Assembly: GCF_017894365.1 (NCBI RefSeq)
Contig: NZ_CP059467.1
Span: 1,860,001 to 1,924,000 of the forward strand
Reading direction: 5' to 3'
DNA from: Aromatoleum bremense
GTDB lineage: Bacteria > Pseudomonadota > Gammaproteobacteria > Burkholderiales > Rhodocyclaceae
Length of the DNA: 64,000 bases
This document shows positions 56,104-64,000 of this stretch, in pieces. A program made the translations under genes and the position numbers. Position 1 is the stretch's first letter. The number at the start of each line of letters is the position of its first letter. The notes below the pieces were generated by a model, which saw only the letters and a list, made by a program, of their open reading frames with translations, made no database searches and was not told where the DNA came from.

Positions 56104-56111
<8 letters not shown>
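54624..56111 (+). CDS. Do-family periplasmic serine protease (DegP/MucD-like)
   Basis: A 495-residue envelope quality-control protease. It has signal peptide 1-32 (ending QAFA), then the trypsin-like domain with catalytic His in LTNAHVV, Asp in TDIALLKI, and Ser in NPGNSGGPLF. Two PDZ domains follow (about 300-385 and 405-490), a Do/MucD layout. ATG 54624 has AGGAAAA close upstream. Its end overlaps the convergent uvrA end by eight bases. Confidence 0.93.
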
Positions 56112-61791
<5,680 letters not shown>

Positions 61792-61833
61792 GGGGGAAGC
61801 GGGCGATCCGGAGCGTGGGGGCGGCTTCCGCCG

Positions 61834-62238
61834 CTATTTCCCTTCGTCCGCGACGTCGTCGCGCCGTACCGAACGCACCGCTTCGCGGCCTGCTTCGGTG
61901 ATGGCGGCAGCGGCATCACGCGTGACATCGAGGATCTTGCGCGTCGCTTCTTCGGTCGCTGCCTTCGCGTCGCGCGCGTCCACGTCCGGTTCGGCCTTGT
62001 CGCGATCCGTCAACGCTGCCGGCACCGCCATGGTGGCCGCTTCGTCGCGCTCGCGCGGCGCAGCTTCTTCGACCGGCGCAGCACTTTCGCCCGGCGGCAC
62101 GGTTGCCCGCGGAATCTGCGCCGCCGGTTCCGGCACCTCCGGCGTCGTGACGGATTCGCCGCTCCCCTGCCCGGAACACGCGGCAATCGCGAAAGCCGCT
62201 GCGACACCCGCAAGGACAGAAATTATCCGGAACTTCAT
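61834..62238 (-). CDS. Predicted small lipoprotein
   Basis: A 134-residue protein with an N-terminal signal and lipobox IAAC (Cys20), followed by an acidic, Ala/Pro/Glu-rich and probably disordered tail that turns helical near the end (TRKILDVTRDAAAAITEAGREAV). No family is recognised. ATG 62238 is chosen because it places the signal at the N-terminus. Confidence 0.7.
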   Translation of the reverse strand: MKFRIISVLAGVAAAFAIAACSGQGSGESVTTPEVPEPAAQIPRATVPPGESAAPVEEAAPRERDEAATMAVPAALTDRDKAEPDVDARDAKAATEEATRKILDVTRDAAAAITEAGREAVRSVRRDDVADEGK

Positions 62239-62340
62239 CGTTGCGCCTGGCCTGGATGCGTGGGCGTGAAAGTGTAGCGTGCCGGGCGTCCCGCGGGGGA
62301 GCCGCACGCTTCGGTTCAGTTCGTCACGATGCGGAGCCGC

Positions 62341-62367
62341 AAAAAATCGGGCCCCTGACGGGGCCCG
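62341..62367 (-). terminator. Intrinsic terminator of the earP-efp transcript
   Basis: On the minus strand a perfect 8-base stem CGGGCCCC/GGGGCCCG with loop GTCA is followed by ATTTTTT, about 20 bases after the efp stop codon. Confidence 0.92.
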
Positions 62368-62387
62368 GGCATGCGGCAAGGAACAGC

Positions 62388-62945
62388 TTACTTGACGCGG
62401 TTCTTGTACTCGTCGGTACGGGTATCGATTTCGATCTTGTCGCCGATCTCGACGAACGCCGGCACCGGCAATTCAAAGCCGCTGGCGATCTTCGCCGGTT
62501 TCATGACCTTGCCGGAAGTATCGCCCTTGACGGCGGGTTCGGTGTAGATCACTTCGCGGACCACCGAATTCGGCAGGTCGACCGAAATCGCCTTGCCGTT
62601 GTAGAACACGACTTCACACTGCAGCCCGTCTTCGAGGTACTTCAGCGCGTCGGTCATGTTCTCGGCTTCGACTTCGTACTGCTCGTAGTCGGCGTCCATG
62701 AACACGTACATCGGATCGGCGAAGTACGAGTACGTGACTTCCTTCTTGTCGAGCTGGACGACTTCGAACTTGTCGTCGGCCTTGTACACCGACTCCGAAG
62801 GCGCGCCGGTCAGGAGGTTCTTGAGTTTCATCTTCACGACCGCGGAGTTGCGGCCGGACTTGTTGTATTCGGCTTTCTGCACCACGAGCGGGTCGGCACC
62901 CACCATGATGACGTTGCCGGAGCGAAGTTCCTGTGCGGTTTTCAT
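62388..62945 (-). CDS. efp: Translation elongation factor P
   Basis: A 185-residue factor that rescues ribosomes stalled at polyproline. The N-terminal loop reads YNKSGRNSA with Arg at position 32, the residue that is rhamnosylated by EarP. Lys34-type factors are lysylated instead. Domains II and III are normal, ending [21 protein letters not shown] precedes the start. It follows earP on the same strand. Confidence 0.97.
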   Translation of the reverse strand: MKTAQELRSGNVIMVGADPLVVQKAEYNKSGRNSAVVKMKLKNLLTGAPSESVYKADDKFEVVQLDKKEVTYSYFADPMYVFMDADYEQYEVEAENMTDALKYLEDGLQCEVVFYNGKAISVDLPNSVVREVIYTEPAVKGDTSGKVMKPAKIASGFELPVPAFVEIGDKIEIDTRTDEYKNRVK

Positions 62946-62992
62946 GCTGTTTCCTGTCGAACGGGTGCGGCCCGTAAATATTTAAAAACCGG

Positions 62993-64000
62993 TCATTTTA
63001 CTGCGTTCCGCGAAAATTGCACCAGCGACGAAGCCAGATCCGGCGCGCTCGCGAGCGCATGTGCCCAAGACCGGTTATGGGTGCCGATCGCAGGTAACGC
63101 GGCCTCGAACGGGCGCCACGCCGAGGCGATACCGCCCCATCCGTTCCACGCGCGCCAGAACTGCCTGATTGCCGCTGCCGCGGGGCGTTCCATCGTCGCC
63201 GTGTAGCGGTCGAGAAAAGCCTCGAGCTTGACCCGGTGGGCGTCCTGCTCCTGCCGGTAAATGTGCCAAACAAACGGTCGGCCGGCCCACTGCGCGCGGA
63301 CGAACGAGTCTTCGCCGCGGACGAAATTGACGTCGCACGCCCACAGCAGGCGGTCGTAACGCTCCTGGTCGACGAAGGGCAGGATGGCCGCAGTCAGCGC
63401 GCCTCTTTGACGGCACGCACCGGCTGCCGCCTCGTGTTCGCCGAAAAAACGCATCACGTCGCCGACGACGGGCCCTTCGGGCACGAGCAGCAGTACCGGC
63501 TCGTCGCCGTCCGCCCAGCGCGCGAGCAGCGCTGCCAGGGCGGGTTGCTCGTAGGCGAACAGCGATATCAGGCGCGTCCCCGGTCGCGGCGCCGCGACCC
63601 CCAGCGAGCGTAGCAGGGTCTCCTGCGCCGCCGACTGTGCCTGGAAACGGTCGCGTGCGTCGAGCAGGCCGCGTTCGCGCAACAGCCCTCCGGTGCGCGG
63701 CGAAAAACCCGGAAAGAAGAAATGCTTTACCAGCGGCAGGCGGGGATGCGGTGACGCCATGCGGTGGTAATCGCCGACCCAGCTTTCGGCCGACAGGTAT
63801 TCGAGATTGACCCACGGCGGCGGCGACGGGCGCGCGGCCATCGCCGCCAGATAACTTTCCGGCAGCTCGCAGCCGAACGCCTCGATGACCGCGGCCGCCG
63901 GCTCGACGGACGGAAAGTCGGGATCCCAGCGACGAATTTCGACGCCCCCGGCGAGGATTCGCCCGCCGACCGTCGAAGTCCCCGGGCACAGCCGCGAGAA
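62993..64000 (-). CDS. earP: EF-P arginine rhamnosyltransferase EarP (5' end beyond window)
   Basis: At least 335 residues of the enzyme that transfers rhamnose from dTDP-rhamnose to EF-P Arg32. The frame continues to the window edge, and the N-terminal part is missing. Family features are GGVEIRRWDPDFP, VIEAFGCELPESYLAAM, WVNLEYLSAESWV, HFFFPGFSPRTGGLLRE, and the C-terminal VNFVRGEDSFVRAQWAGRPF with WHIYRQEQ near the dTDP-rhamnose pocket. The internal ATG at 63841 is not the true start, since conserved sequence precedes it. Confidence 0.93.
   Translation of the reverse strand, partial: FSRLCPGTSTVGGRILAGGVEIRRWDPDFPSVEPAAAVIEAFGCELPESYLAAMAARPSPPPWVNLEYLSAESWVGDYHRMASPHPRLPLVKHFFFPGFSPRTGGLLRERGLLDARDRFQAQSAAQETLLRSLGVAAPRPGTRLISLFAYEQPALAALLARWADGDEPVLLLVPEGPVVGDVMRFFGEHEAAAGACRQRGALTAAILPFVDQERYDRLLWACDVNFVRGEDSFVRAQWAGRPFVWHIYRQEQDAHRVKLEAFLDRYTATMERPAAAAIRQFWRAWNGWGGIASAWRPFEAALPAIGTHNRSWAHALASAPDLASSLVQFSRNAVK

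Overview
The window is about 64 kb of high-GC DNA with dense, mostly operonic genes. It suggests a betaproteobacterium of the Rhodocyclales, close to Azoarcus, Aromatoleum or Thauera. The basis is gene content and neighbourhoods recognised from memory: a molybdenum formate dehydrogenase operon with DUF3305/DUF3306, a PHB depolymerase, efp-earP with Arg32 in EF-P, and a lysM-dprA-smg-topB block next to def-fmt. No database search was run. The start holds the end of gyrB, and the mnmG-rsmG-parA-parB cluster lies 25 kb further on, so the segment is probably near the replication origin.

Layout. 1-440: gyrB 3' end and a perfect intrinsic terminator. 660-7760: a Type I restriction-modification island (HTH regulator, hsdR, hsdM, a DUF1016/PD-(D/E)XK nuclease, hsdS, a tiny trailing ORF), with the last genes overlapping by ATGA junctions. 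7850-16000: gamma-glutamyltransferase, an alpha/beta hydrolase, a candidate small RNA with an anti-Shine-Dalgarno loop, tRNA-Leu(GAG), a YbjQ protein, an ABC-F ATPase, the peptidoglycan pair ldtD-mepK, and a small unknown protein. 16160-21220: a soluble CZB-domain chemoreceptor coupled to a globin-PAS-GGDEF-EAL protein, then a NYN/LOTUS RNA-binding protein with a repetitive basic tail.

21350-30500: PHB depolymerase with an upstream ribbon-helix-helix gene and a palindromic operator candidate, a persulfide dioxygenase, parB-parA-rsmG-mnmG, an MFS transporter and thiol peroxidase. 30650-39870 (minus strand): formate dehydrogenase (cytochrome b gamma subunit, small lipoprotein, FeS beta subunit, Cys-type catalytic alpha subunit, a Tat-leader peptide, a TorD-like chaperone, a 689-residue polyferredoxin), preceded by DUF3306 and DUF3305. 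40020-43950: fdhD-mobA, an Aer-like PAS chemoreceptor and mobB, which with the previous block supply cofactor maturation and probably energy taxis for formate respiration.

44120-52040: htpX, fmt, def, then divergent lysM-dprA-smg-topB. 52120-56110: a flavin-dependent pyridine-nucleotide oxidoreductase, oxyR and a Do-like periplasmic protease. 56100-64000: an exceptionally long (1895-residue) tandem-fused UvrA, a small lipoprotein, efp with its terminator, and the window-truncated earP.

The features most worth follow-up are the candidate small RNA at about 10764-10832, the hairpin and T-run just upstream of the chemoreceptor gene, the double UvrA, the NYN/LOTUS tail repeats, and the polyferredoxin and DUF genes of the formate dehydrogenase locus.
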